Source of the DNA: Ensifer adhaerens
GTDB lineage: Bacteria; Pseudomonadota; Alphaproteobacteria; Rhizobiales; Rhizobiaceae
DNA length: 64,000 bases
Direction of reading: 5' to 3'
NCBI RefSeq assembly: GCF_000697965.2
Contig: NZ_CP015880.1
Location: 2,800,001 to 2,864,000, forward strand
A model generated the notes under the pieces. It saw only the letters and a list, made by a program, of their open reading frames with translations, made no database searches and was not told the origin of the DNA. Position 1 is the stretch's first letter; every line of letters starts with the position of its first letter. Shown piece by piece: positions 20,472-31,662 of this stretch. The position numbers and the translations under genes were made by a program.

Positions 20472-20729
20472 TCAGGCAGCCAGCATCGCGTCGAGTTTGC
20501 CGGCGCGTTCCAGCGCGTGCAGGTCGTCGCAGCCACCGACATGAATGTCGTTGATGAAGATCTGCGGGAACGTCGTCCCACCGTGCGACTTGTCGATCAT
20601 CACCTGCCGAACGTTCGGATCATAGGTGGCATCGTGCTCGAGGAAGGAAACGCCCTTGGTTTCCAGGAGTTTCTTTGCGGCCGAGCAATAGCCGCAGAAC
20701 TGACGCGTATAAATGACCACCGAAGCCAT
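20472..20729 (-). CDS. grxC: Glutaredoxin 3
   Basis: 85-residue thioredoxin-fold oxidoreductase that uses glutathione to reduce disulfides and mixed disulfides. Active site C-G-Y-C at 12-15 (TRQFCGYCSAAKKLL), cis-proline in GGTTFPQIFIN, and the glutathione-binding GGCDDLHALE. The open frame extends far upstream, but the domain begins at MASVVIYTRQ, with AGGAG upstream. Second gene of the comF-grxC-nitrilase-DUF1178 cluster. Confidence 0.96.
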   Translation of the reverse strand: MASVVIYTRQFCGYCSAAKKLLETKGVSFLEHDATYDPNVRQVMIDKSHGGTTFPQIFINDIHVGGCDDLHALERAGKLDAMLAA

Positions 20730-20776
20730 GATCCTGAACCGCTCCTTTGCCGGCGACCGTGCCGGACATCTGATTG

Positions 20777-21553
20777 TCATATAAGACCGGATACGGCTCT
20801 TGCAAAGGTCAAAACCGTGACCGACCCGGCTCCCGCCCGCTTCAGCGCACGGGTCGCTGCGGCAACGGTTGCGCCGGTCGTATATACATCGTCGACGAGA
20901 ACCACGCTTTTCCCACTGAGACCCGCCCTGCCGCTTTCCGAGACGGCGAAGGCGCCGCGGACGTTCTCCTCGCGGGCGCGCAATCCCAAGCGTACCTGCG
21001 GGCTCGTGCGCCGGATGCGCCTCAAGATGTCGGGCTGATACGGACGACCGGAGAGCTGCGCAATGGCTCGCGCCAATTCCGCCGACTGGTTGAACCGCCG
21101 CTTCCACAGCCGGAAGGCATGCAGCGGCACGGGGATGATCGCGTCGGCGGAAGCGACGGCACCGTCGCTCGCCCGGATCATCCATGTCGCCATCATCGGC
21201 GCGAGATCCGTGCGGTCGCGATATTTCAGCCCGTGGACCAGATCGCGGGCAACGCCTTCATGGATCGCCACCGACCTTAACCGATCGAATGCAGGCGGGT
21301 TGGCGATCGCCTCCGGTGACACCGCTCCGGCGCCGTGATCGACCGAAAACGGCATGCCGAGAATATCGCAATAGGGCCGCTCGATCAGCGGCAGCGTCGC
21401 CCAGCAGGAGGCGCAGACCGCGCGATGATCGCCGACCAGCCGGCCGCAACCGCAACAGACAGGCGGAAAGACGAGATCGACGAGCCCCAGTCCGAATCGT
21501 CTCAGCATGCCCGCGCGCCACGCCTGCGGAATACGCAACCTCTCCCATGCCAT
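20777..21553 (-). CDS. ComF family protein (phosphoribosyltransferase-like)
   Basis: 258 residues. An N-terminal four-cysteine zinc finger (CCGCGRL ... CASCW, about 33-52) precedes a type I phosphoribosyltransferase domain with the PRPP motif VVLVDDVYTTGAT (about 217-229). ComF supports DNA uptake in naturally competent bacteria; in rhizobia its role is unclear. RRFNQSAELARAIA is the family's RxNQ motif. It heads the cluster with grxC and is divergent from a methyltransferase gene. Confidence 0.93.
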   Translation of the reverse strand: MAWERLRIPQAWRAGMLRRFGLGLVDLVFPPVCCGCGRLVGDHRAVCASCWATLPLIERPYCDILGMPFSVDHGAGAVSPEAIANPPAFDRLRSVAIHEGVARDLVHGLKYRDRTDLAPMMATWMIRASDGAVASADAIIPVPLHAFRLWKRRFNQSAELARAIAQLSGRPYQPDILRRIRRTSPQVRLGLRAREENVRGAFAVSESGRAGLSGKSVVLVDDVYTTGATVAAATRALKRAGAGSVTVLTFARAVSGLI

Positions 21554-21609
21554 GCGGTTGACTTTGTGCCTCCGAAGGTCTCTTTGCTGCCCATCGCGGA
21601 GAGACTATC

Positions 21610-22488
21610 GTGGAAAAAATCTTTGACCAGAGCCTCGTCGAGGCGCACCGGGCAAGGGCGCTCAGAAACGCCGATCCGAAGGCCGGTTTCCTTCTCGACA
21701 TCGTTGCCGAAGAGCTCGCCGAGCGTGTCGGCGTGGTCGAGCGTCATTTTGATCGCGCACTCGAACTTCACGGCTATACCGGTGAAACGGCCCGCCAACT
21801 GATGGCGACCGGCAAGATCGACGCCATCGAGCGCATCGAGACCGACGCCCGCTTCAGCTCGACCGAGGCGCCGGTGACGATCGCCTCGCTCGAGGAAGTT
21901 CCGGCCGAACCGGAAAGCGTCAACCTGATCGTCTCGCCGCTGTCCCTGCATCTGACCAACGATACACCGGGCGCCTTCATCCAGGTGCGGCGGGCGCTGA
22001 AGCCCGATGGGTTGTTCCTCGCCGCCATCCCGGGCAGCGGCACGCTGCAGGAGCTGCGCGAAGCGCTGCTGGCTGCAGAGGCCGAATTGACCGGCGGCGC
22101 CAGCCCGCGCGTCATTCCCTTCGCCGATGTCCGTGACGTCGGCGCTCTGCTCCAACGCGCCGGCTTCGCTCTGCCGGTCACCGACACGGAAACCTACACG
22201 GTGCGCTATGATTCGCTGTTCGCGCTGATCCGCGACCTGCGCGCCATGGGCATGACCAGCCCGCTTTCGGCGCGCAGCCGCACGCCCGTTTCCAGGCGGT
22301 TCTTCCTCAGGGCTGCGGAAATTTACGCGGAGCGCTTCTCCGATCCGGACGGCCGCGTTCGCGCTACCTTCTCCATCATCTATCTGTCCGGCTGGGCGCC
22401 GCACGAAAGCCAGCAGAAGCCGCTGAAGCCGGGTTCAGCAAAGCAACGGCTTTCGGCAGCGCTTGGCACGAAGGAGCAGCCGCTGTAG
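21610..22488 (+). CDS. SAM-dependent methyltransferase-fold protein (BioC/NDUFAF5-like)
   Basis: 292 residues starting at GTG with GGAGA upstream. The class I methyltransferase fold is recognisable (VNLIVSPLSLHLTNDTPGAFIQVRRALKPDGLFLAAIPG is the motif IV to post-motif region), but the glycine-rich motif I is poorly preserved. The layout, including the C-terminal RFSDPDGRVRATFSIIYLSGWAPHESQQKPLKPG, matches alphaproteobacterial relatives of NDUFAF5, the mitochondrial complex I factor that hydroxylates an arginine in a NADH dehydrogenase subunit. That functional link is inference. Divergent from comF. Confidence 0.88.
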   Translation: MEKIFDQSLVEAHRARALRNADPKAGFLLDIVAEELAERVGVVERHFDRALELHGYTGETARQLMATGKIDAIERIETDARFSSTEAPVTIASLEEVPAEPESVNLIVSPLSLHLTNDTPGAFIQVRRALKPDGLFLAAIPGSGTLQELREALLAAEAELTGGASPRVIPFADVRDVGALLQRAGFALPVTDTETYTVRYDSLFALIRDLRAMGMTSPLSARSRTPVSRRFFLRAAEIYAERFSDPDGRVRATFSIIYLSGWAPHESQQKPLKPGSAKQRLSAALGTKEQPL

Positions 22489-22520
22489 GGCGGCATCCAC
22501 CCCAGATCCGGTCTTAGTGC

Positions 22521-22688
22521 TTATGCGCTCGGGAACGCTGCGGCGAGCGAGTCGTAGACGTAGGTCAGGGCGTTGCCGATCTGGTTGGCCCCGAAGATTA
22601 AGCTGAGGGAGACGAGGGCGGCGATCAGCGCATACTCGATGGCGATGCCGCCGTCCGTGCCACCAAACAAGCGTCTAAGCGTTTCCAT
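22521..22688 (-). CDS. Flp family type IVb pilin
   Basis: 55-residue pilin subunit: METLRRLFGGTDGGIAIEYA, then a hydrophobic stretch LIAALVSLSLIFGA. The G-I-A-I-E-Y core with Glu five residues after the processing glycine is the hallmark of Flp/Fap pilins cleaved by a TadV-type prepilin peptidase. GGGGA precedes the start. No tad export genes are nearby, so it would depend on a Tad system elsewhere. Confidence 0.88.
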   Translation of the reverse strand: METLRRLFGGTDGGIAIEYALIAALVSLSLIFGANQIGNALTYVYDSLAAAFPSA

Positions 22689-22757
22689 GCGTCCCCAGCC
22701 AGATTTGTGTTCAATCCGAATCGGACGCCAGCGCCAAACGGGCCGATGGCGTTCGCC

Positions 22758-23033
22758 TCAGCAGCCGCTCTTGCGGCCGTCGGCATCGATAATGCAAACC
22801 GCTCCGGGCATTTCCTGAAGGACGCTGCGCCGAACCGTGTAGCGCTTGGTGGTCCCCTTCGAAGGGATGGAGCCGGTGGAAATGTTGTCGTAATCGACGG
22901 GCGTGTTCGCCATGATGCGCTTGTCGGTCTTGGATGACAGCATGGGCGTCAGGATCAGTGTCAGCGCGATCACCGCCGTTCCGAACAACAGCGACAGATT
23001 GAGCACACCTGTCCGGCGGGACTGATTATTCAT
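22758..23033 (-). CDS. Hypothetical single-pass membrane protein
   Basis: 91 residues: short N-terminus, one transmembrane segment (about 10-30, LNLSLLFGTAVIALTLILTPML), then a soluble tail with GSIPSKGTTKRYTVRRSVLQEMPG and two cysteines near the end (CIIDADGRKSGC). The start at 23033 has AAGGATCTG upstream; an ATG at 23078 is an alternative. It lies directly upstream of the Flp pilin on the same strand, which makes a pilus-linked role possible but unproven. No family recognised. Confidence 0.65.
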   Translation of the reverse strand: MNNQSRRTGVLNLSLLFGTAVIALTLILTPMLSSKTDKRIMANTPVDYDNISTGSIPSKGTTKRYTVRRSVLQEMPGAVCIIDADGRKSGC

Positions 23034-23257
23034 CAGATCCTTTTCCTGAACCGTGTTCCAGAAATCGTCGTCCACCATCCCAGCCTCACAAACGCGCAAA
23101 ATACGGCGAACGCAAGCGCCCTTCCCAAGCTTGGTTCCACCGCACTGCCTGAAATCGATACGCCGTTGCCAACGATACGTACCAAAACTGAATTGGAGCT
23201 ATCTTTGCGCCAGGGAGATAAACGATCGATTAATAATCAATCAGATTTCGGGTAGGT

Positions 23258-23671
23258 TCAGAGCAAATCCATAATAAACGGGATAAGCGGTTCGTCTGCC
23301 GGCGGCATCGGAAAATCGCGCAGGGCCTTTGGCCGGACCCACTTGATCGCCTGGCCTTCCCGCCCGATCGCAACCCCTTCATAGCGGCGGCAGACATAGA
23401 GCGGCATCAGCAGATGGAAGTCGTCATAGGTGTGGCTGGCGAAGGTGAGCGGCGCCAGGCATGCGACCTTGGTGCGGATGCCGAGTTCTTCCTCAAGCTC
23501 GCGGATCAGGGTTTCCTCCGGCGTCTCGCCGGCTTCAACCTTGCCGCCCGGAAACTCCCATAGGCCGGCAAGCGATTTCCCCTCCGGTCGCTGCGCGAGC
23601 AGGATACGACCATCGGAATCGACAAGCGCGCAGGCCGCGACAAGCACGATCTTCTTTCCGTTGGCATCCAT
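23258..23671 (-). CDS. mutT: 8-oxo-dGTP diphosphatase MutT (Nudix hydrolase)
   Basis: 137 residues. The complete Nudix box GX5EX7REUXEEXGU is seen as GGKVEAGETPEETLIRELEEELGI. GLWEFPGG before it and the MutT-like length support sanitising 8-oxo-dGTP, which would otherwise cause transversions. The start at 23671 follows the stop of the upstream GNAT gene by 4 nt, with GGGAG ahead. Third gene of an argJ-GNAT-mutT run. Confidence 0.93.
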   Translation of the reverse strand: MDANGKKIVLVAACALVDSDGRILLAQRPEGKSLAGLWEFPGGKVEAGETPEETLIRELEEELGIRTKVACLAPLTFASHTYDDFHLLMPLYVCRRYEGVAIGREGQAIKWVRPKALRDFPMPPADEPLIPFIMDLL

Positions 23672-23675
23672 GGCC

Positions 23676-24494
23676 TCAAGCTCCCGGCGTTCGATAGATG
23701 TAGCTGTAAACCTCGGAGAAACCGGCGCCGCGATAAAGCGCCATAGCCGAGCTGTTATCCGCTTCCACCTGCAGCCAGGCCTTCTTGGCTCCGCGCAGAC
23801 GCGCCCAGCGCAGGCAGACGTCGAGCATCGCCTTGCCGACGCCCCGGCCACGGACCCGCTCGTCCACGGCAAACTGCATGATGCCGGCAAGATCGTTGTC
23901 CTGGACGACGAGCGCCACGGCCGTCGGCCCCATCTCGGCATCCTCGAACAGGAAGAGGCCACTCTCCGGCTTGATCGCGTTGATGATTTCGGCCAGCGCC
24001 GCCTTGCGCTTCGGATCGCTCTTCGCAATCCCGATGCACGCATCGACGAACCGGCCGACATCCTTGATCGGCAGATGATCGATGCCGTCACCGAACTCGC
24101 GCTCGACCAGGTCGACGCTCATGACCAGGCTGCGGCTGAACGCATTCCAGCCCTCGGCATCCATATGGGCGACAAGCTGCGGCGGCGTCAGCGGCGTCTG
24201 GCGCACAGTCAGCGGCCGGCCGTAGTCGGCAAAGCGCCGGGCAGCCTTTTCGAGACGGACCGGGATGTCGCGATAGTCGGACGGATCAAGCGGATTGACG
24301 GAATTCAGCCGCTTGGAATCATGGCCTGCATTGAGCCGGATCAGCCAGCTGCCATCATATTGTACGGACGCTGCCGGCCAGGCGCGGAAACCCACGGCCT
24401 CGAGACGGCGCACGTTCGGAAGATCCACCATTGCCACTTCCCCAGCTTCGGCCTGTGCCTTGCCCGCCACGTGCCGAATATCATTCGATGTCAT
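23676..24494 (-). CDS. GNAT family N-acetyltransferase
   Basis: 272 residues. The C-terminal half is a clear GNAT domain: GIMQFAVDERVRGRGVGKAMLDVCLRWAR contains the acetyl-CoA-binding R-G-R-G-V-G-K loop, followed by AWLQVEADNSSAMALYRGAGFSEVYSYIYR. The N-terminal half (WLIRLNAGHDSKRLNSVNPLDP) is of a type seen in proteins placed beside argJ and mutT in Rhizobiales. Substrate unknown. Downstream of argJ by 58 nt, so probably in one operon. Confidence 0.9.
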   Translation of the reverse strand: MTSNDIRHVAGKAQAEAGEVAMVDLPNVRRLEAVGFRAWPAASVQYDGSWLIRLNAGHDSKRLNSVNPLDPSDYRDIPVRLEKAARRFADYGRPLTVRQTPLTPPQLVAHMDAEGWNAFSRSLVMSVDLVEREFGDGIDHLPIKDVGRFVDACIGIAKSDPKRKAALAEIINAIKPESGLFLFEDAEMGPTAVALVVQDNDLAGIMQFAVDERVRGRGVGKAMLDVCLRWARLRGAKKAWLQVEADNSSAMALYRGAGFSEVYSYIYRTPGA

Positions 24495-24552
24495 CTTGCT
24501 ACCTCTGCACGGTCTGGCGCGCCAGGCCGCTCACCATCACATAACCGGCGCC

Positions 24553-25794
24553 TCAGCTCCGGTAGTCGCCGTTGATCTCGACATATTCCTTCGTCAGGTC
24601 GCAGGTATAGACAGTGGCCCGACCGGAACCGAGGCCGATTTCGACGCGGATCGTGATGTCCTCTTCCTTCATCACGGCCGTGGCCGCAGCTTCAGAATAG
24701 GTGGGATCGCGCTCCCCCTCGACGGCGACGCGCACGTCGCCGAACCAGATCGCCAGCCGGTCGCGCTCGGCCATTTCTCCGGACTTGCCGACGGCCATGA
24801 CCACGCGGCCCCAGTTGGCGTCTTCACCGGCGACCGCCGTCTTGACGAGCGGCGAATTGGCGATCGAAAGCGCGATGCGCTTGGCGGCCGCATCATTCTC
24901 GGCGCCTTCGACAGTCACCTCGACCATCTTGCGAGCGCCTTCGCCGTCGCGCACGACCTGGAGCGCGAGATCGCGCAAAAGGTCGTTCAGTGCGGCGCGG
25001 AAGGCATTAAGACGCGGGTCGGCCGCATCGGAGATTGCCGGCTGGCCGTCGGCCGATGCCGCGCCCGTAGCGAACAGCATCAGCGTATCGGACGTCGAAG
25101 TGTCGCTGTCGACCGTGACCGAGTTGAAGGTCGGGCCGACGCCGGCCGAAAGCAGGGCCTGCAGCGCCGAAGGCGCAATGTCGGCATCTGTGACCACGAA
25201 GGAGAGCATCGTCGCCATGTCGGGCGCGATCATGCCGGCGCCCTTGGAGATGCCGTTGATCGTCACCTTGACGCCGTCGATTTCGGCGCTGCGTGTCGCT
25301 ACCTTCGGATAGGTATCCGTCGTCATGATCGCCTTGGCGGCTTCGAACCAGAAGTCCTCCTTGCCGGCAACAGCCAGATCGTCGAGCACGCCGGCAAACT
25401 TGGTCGCGTCCAAAGGCTCGCCGATGACGCCGGTCGACGCCAGGAAGACTTCGCTCTCCGCGCAGCCGACAGCCTTTGCCGCCGACTTTGCCGTCAGTTC
25501 CGTCGCCTCGCGGCCCTTCTTGCCGGTGAAGGCATTGGCGTTGCCGGAGTTGACGACGACAGCGCGCGCGACACCGCCGGCAAGGTTCTTGCGGCAGAAA
25601 TCGACAGGGGCCGAAGGGCACTTGGAACGGGTGAAGACACCGGCCACGACGGCCGGCCGGTCGAACACCATCATCAGCACGTCGGTGCGGTTCTTGTACT
25701 TGATGCCGGCGGCTGCGGTCGCCATGCGGACGCCACGCACGGAGGGCATTTCGGCAAAGGTTTTCGGAGCGAGCGGAGAAACGGAGCCGGACAT
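24553..25794 (-). CDS. argJ: Bifunctional glutamate N-acetyltransferase / amino-acid acetyltransferase ArgJ
   Basis: Moves acetyl from N-acetylornithine to glutamate, recycling acetyl in arginine synthesis. 413 residues. The autocleavage site is visible in [20 protein letters not shown]: the A-T-M-L junction yields the beta chain with Thr as nucleophile. The start at 25794 ([17 protein letters not shown]) fits the family; the frame extends 10 codons further. The 211-bp region upstream, before the parvulin stop, holds its promoter and an imperfect hairpin (25873-25911). Confidence 0.96.
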   Translation of the reverse strand: MSGSVSPLAPKTFAEMPSVRGVRMATAAAGIKYKNRTDVLMMVFDRPAVVAGVFTRSKCPSAPVDFCRKNLAGGVARAVVVNSGNANAFTGKKGREATELTAKSAAKAVGCAESEVFLASTGVIGEPLDATKFAGVLDDLAVAGKEDFWFEAAKAIMTTDTYPKVATRSAEIDGVKVTINGISKGAGMIAPDMATMLSFVVTDADIAPSALQALLSAGVGPTFNSVTVDSDTSTSDTLMLFATGAASADGQPAISDAADPRLNAFRAALNDLLRDLALQVVRDGEGARKMVEVTVEGAENDAAAKRIALSIANSPLVKTAVAGEDANWGRVVMAVGKSGEMAERDRLAIWFGDVRVAVEGERDPTYSEAAATAVMKEEDITIRVEIGLGSGRATVYTCDLTKEYVEINGDYRS

Positions 25795-26005
25795 GGGAAA
25801 CCTGCTGTGACGTGTTGGAGCCAAAGCACTTCCAAAAGAGCCTGGCGGCCTTCAGGAAATGCCTAAGAACAAGGATCCGGAGCGGTCTACAACCGAAACG
25901 GCTCCAGATCCATCTTGCGACAAATGCCCGAACGGTTTTCACCGCCGGGCATCGACAAAAAGCGGTGACGACAGGCCCCGCCAGTGGCAGGGCCCGCCGA
26001 TCGAA

Positions 26006-26872
26006 TTACTTGGCTTGTTGCGCTTCCTGCGCCTTGTTGGCCTCGTCATAGGCCTGCTTCAGCGCCGGGTCGGAAATTTCGACGCCTGCATCCTTCTTGG
26101 CGGCGGCAAGCAGCTCGACATACTTGTCACGCATGACAAGCTGACGAACCTGCTGCTCGACCTGCTCGAGCGGCGGCGGGGCCTGCGGGCGCTTGTCTTC
26201 GACCAGGATTACGTGGAAGCCGAACTGCGTCTTGACCGGGGTCTTGGTGTAGGCGCCCTTCTCGAGAGCGAAGGCAGCCGTTTCGAATTCCGGCACCATG
26301 CGGCCCTTGGTGAAGTAACCGAGGTCGCCGCCGTCGTTCTTGTTCGGATCGGTGGACTTCGCCTTGGCAAGCTCGACGAAGCTCTTGCCAGCGTCGAGTT
26401 CCTTGATGATTTCCTTGGCTTCGTCTTCCGTCTTGACCAGGATATGGCGGGCCTTCACTTCGTCCTGAACCGGAATGGCCGCGACTTCCTTGTCGTAGCG
26501 TGCCTTCACCTCTTCCTTGGTGATGGCGTCGACGACATGCTTCTTGAAGTAGGCGTTGTGAAGTTCGCGCTCGGTGAGGTACGCGACGCGCTGCTTGAAA
26601 GTGGCGTCGTCCTGCAGGCCTTCCTTCTCGGCCGTGGCGGAAAGAAGCTTAACGTCGATGATCGCCGACAGTGCTGCGGCGCGCTTCTGTTCTTCCGGCA
26701 TCTGCTGCAGCTGCGGGTCGAGGCCACCCAGAGCAAGATTGAGTTCGGACTGACGCACGTCCTCGCCGCCAACCTTGGCGACCACCGGATCGGCGTCTTC
26801 CGCCCGCGCGCCACCATGTACGGCCATCGCCGCAACCAGTGCCACGGCGGCCAGGGTTTTCAACTTGGTCAT
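26006..26872 (-). CDS. Parvulin-type peptidyl-prolyl cis-trans isomerase, exported
   Basis: 288 residues: signal peptide (MTKLKTLAAVALVAAMAVHGGARA), an N-terminal SurA/PrsA-like helical chaperone part, and the parvulin domain (about 135-235) with VKARHILVKTEDEAKEII, GGDLGYFTKGRMVPEFETAAF and TQFGFHVILVEDKR, all diagnostic. Assists folding of exported proteins in the periplasm. AAAGG precedes the start at 26872; the open frame upstream has no support. Divergent from secA, so export and periplasmic folding share a control region. Confidence 0.94.
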   Translation of the reverse strand: MTKLKTLAAVALVAAMAVHGGARAEDADPVVAKVGGEDVRQSELNLALGGLDPQLQQMPEEQKRAAALSAIIDVKLLSATAEKEGLQDDATFKQRVAYLTERELHNAYFKKHVVDAITKEEVKARYDKEVAAIPVQDEVKARHILVKTEDEAKEIIKELDAGKSFVELAKAKSTDPNKNDGGDLGYFTKGRMVPEFETAAFALEKGAYTKTPVKTQFGFHVILVEDKRPQAPPPLEQVEQQVRQLVMRDKYVELLAAAKKDAGVEISDPALKQAYDEANKAQEAQQAK

Positions 26873-27115
26873 GCTCACTAACCTTTCACATTGGCCTTCG
26901 GCGCAATTGCCTGCAGCTTGTAGCGGCTGCACAACACCAGAATGTGGCGGTTCTGTAGCCGTCCGGCAGTGCAATTGCGTTGACATAATTCGACCCCCCT
27001 CTTATCTGTCACGCAACCTCGCGTCCAGAACAGTTTCCGGGCGTTTCACGGCATTGCGCGGTTTTCGCGGCGTGGCCATGAGACCCAAGGCAACAAAAAT
27101 GAAAGGACCATTCGT

Positions 27116-29824
<2,709 letters not shown>

Positions 29825-29865
29825 GCCAGCCGCGGAATGCAGGTACTGTCTGCGCCCCCTGCCCT

Positions 29866-30143
29866 TCAGAAATGCCGCCCCCCGGGCGGCATTTTCGTTT
29901 CCTGGAGCCAGTTTGCTAGCGATGGCACGCCCTGGGCGATCAGGTTTTCGAGCGCGCGAATGCCGGTGCTGTTGATATGGCGGCGGCCGAGCGTGGCGTT
30001 GATACGGAGTGCGAGGTCTTCCGCGTTGGCGACCGTCAGGTCCTCCAGCCGCTCGATGCCGATCTTCTGGAGATCGCCGACCATGTGCGGCCAATCGATT
30101 TCGCCTGCATAATCCGCTGCCGCTCGCTGTCCACAATCGGCAT
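29866..30143 (-). pseudogene. Small helix-hairpin-helix-like (DUF4332-like) protein, apparently frameshifted
   Basis: On the minus strand an ATG at 30143 with AAGGAATGGGGGC upstream starts MPIVDSERQRIMQ, then meets a stop. One frame over, the sequence continues EIDWPHMVGDLQKIGIERLE and later INSTGIRALENLIAQG, a pattern like DUF4332/HhH proteins. Adding one base at about 30103-30106 would join the two into one protein of about 92 residues. An internal ATG at 30084 could make 72 residues but has no ribosome site. Its 3' end overlaps the secA terminator. Either a decayed small gene or a sequencing indel. Confidence 0.4.
29870..29894 (+). terminator. secA intrinsic terminator
   Basis: Perfect 11-bp stem AAATGCCGCCC / GGGCGGCATTT with a CCC loop and a following T run, 46 nt after the secA stop. 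Confidence 0.9.
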
Positions 30144-30237
30144 GGTTGCCCCCATTCCTTACAACCGCGCTGCACCCTTTGTTAACGCTGTTCTGGCAGT
30201 ACTGAACCCCTGTATTGCGTAATCTCAGGGTGTTCTC

Positions 30238-31662
30238 GTGTTCATGGCGGTATGTCAAACGGCCGGACGAATGCTGCCGTCGGCACTGAGACACCGCCTG
30301 TCCGCAATTATCGCCCGGCTTCTCCCCATCCTGACAAGTTCCGACGCCACGAACGCTGCGCGCCGCATGGCGCTCGTCGCCTTCACGGTTCGCATCGTCA
30401 GCGCCGCCATCGCCTTCCTGTCGCAGATCATCCTCGCGCGGCTGATGGGCGAGTTCGAATACGGCATCTTCGTCTTCGTCTGGGTGCTGGTCATCCTGTT
30501 CGGCAGCCTCTCCTGCGTCGGCTTTCACTCCGTCGTCATCCGCTTCCTGCCGGAATACCAGGCGTCGGCCGCCATGGACGAAATCCGCGGCGTGACGACG
30601 ACGGTGCGCATCTTCGCGCTTTCCTCCGCCACCACGGTCGCCGTCCTCGGCCTTGCCGGCCTCTGGTTCTTTTCCGGGCACATCGAGGCCTATTACCTTG
30701 TGCCCCTCTATCTCGGCCTCTTCACCCTGCCGATGATCTCGCTGGGCGACGTCATGGACGGAACGGCGCGTGCCCATGGCTGGCCGATTGCCGCGATGAG
30801 CCCCACCTTCATCATCCGGCCGCTGCTCGTGCTCGTTTTCATGGTGCTCGCCGTCACCGCCGGCGCGCCCCACACCGCGCAAACCGCCATGATGGCAGCC
30901 ATGGCCGCGGCCTATGTCACCAGTGTCTCGCAGTTTCTCGCGCTCACCTACCGTCTGCGCTCGCGCTATGTTCCGGGACCGCGACGCATCGAGCTTCGCC
31001 GTTGGCTCAAGGTCTCGATCCCCGTCTTCCTGGTCGATGGCTTCGGCTTCCTGCTGACCAATTCCGATGTGGTGATCGTCGGCCTCTACCTGGAGCCGGA
31101 CGACGTCGCGATCTATTTCGCTGCCGCCAAGACCATGGCGCTTGTGCATTTCGTCATGTTCGCGGTCAAGGCAGCCGCGGGCCCGCGCGTCTCCAACGCG
31201 ATGGCCCGCGATCCCGGCCAGATCCCCGGCATCGCGGTCGAAAGCGCCCGCTGGGCCTTCTGGCCGTCGCTTCTGGTCGGCGCGCTGGTGCTACTGGCAG
31301 GGCCGTTCCTGCTTTCGCTCTTCGGCCCGGCCTTCGTCACCGGGCTGCCGCTGATGATGGTGCTTTTCGCGGGTATCCTCGCCAAGGCTTTCATCGGCCC
31401 GGCCGAAACGCTGCTGACGATGGCCGGCCAGCAGACGCTGTGCGTGATCCTCTACGCCGGCGCGCTGGTGGTCAACATCGCACTCAACCTCAGCCTCATC
31501 CCTCTTTTCGGACTGAACGGTGCTGCTTTTGCAACCGCTGGTGCTATGTTCGTCGAGGCGATGCTGCTGCACCTCGCCGTCCGGCGTACCTTCGGCTTTG
31601 CGCTCTTTGCCTTCGCAAGAGCGCGGGCCGGCAATGAAAACAACGGGGCTGTCCATCCATGA
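30238..31662 (+). CDS. Polysaccharide flippase (Wzx/MATE-like, MOP superfamily)
   Basis: 474 residues with about 12 hydrophobic segments from about 45 to the end and short polar loops, the layout of oligosaccharide flippases that move lipid-linked glycan units across the inner membrane. ILARLMGEFEYGIFVFVWVLVILFG near the N-terminus is typical of the fold. Start uncertain: GTG at 30238 with CAGGG 8 nt upstream is chosen; ATG at 30244 or 30271 is possible. It overlaps the next gene by ATGA, so they are coupled. Lipid-linked substrate unknown. Confidence 0.85.
   Translation: MFMAVCQTAGRMLPSALRHRLSAIIARLLPILTSSDATNAARRMALVAFTVRIVSAAIAFLSQIILARLMGEFEYGIFVFVWVLVILFGSLSCVGFHSVVIRFLPEYQASAAMDEIRGVTTTVRIFALSSATTVAVLGLAGLWFFSGHIEAYYLVPLYLGLFTLPMISLGDVMDGTARAHGWPIAAMSPTFIIRPLLVLVFMVLAVTAGAPHTAQTAMMAAMAAAYVTSVSQFLALTYRLRSRYVPGPRRIELRRWLKVSIPVFLVDGFGFLLTNSDVVIVGLYLEPDDVAIYFAAAKTMALVHFVMFAVKAAAGPRVSNAMARDPGQIPGIAVESARWAFWPSLLVGALVLLAGPFLLSLFGPAFVTGLPLMMVLFAGILAKAFIGPAETLLTMAGQQTLCVILYAGALVVNIALNLSLIPLFGLNGAAFATAGAMFVEAMLLHLAVRRTFGFALFAFARARAGNENNGAVHP

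Noticed and set aside
25974..25994. Hairpin GGCCCCGCC/GGCAGGGCC after the parvulin gene as terminator
   Set aside because: Contains a mismatch and is followed by no T run on the minus strand; too weak to list as a terminator.
30252..31637. 461-codon arginine/histidine-rich frame overlapping the flippase
   Set aside because: Low-complexity shadow; the flippase frame shows clear membrane helices and couples to the next gene.
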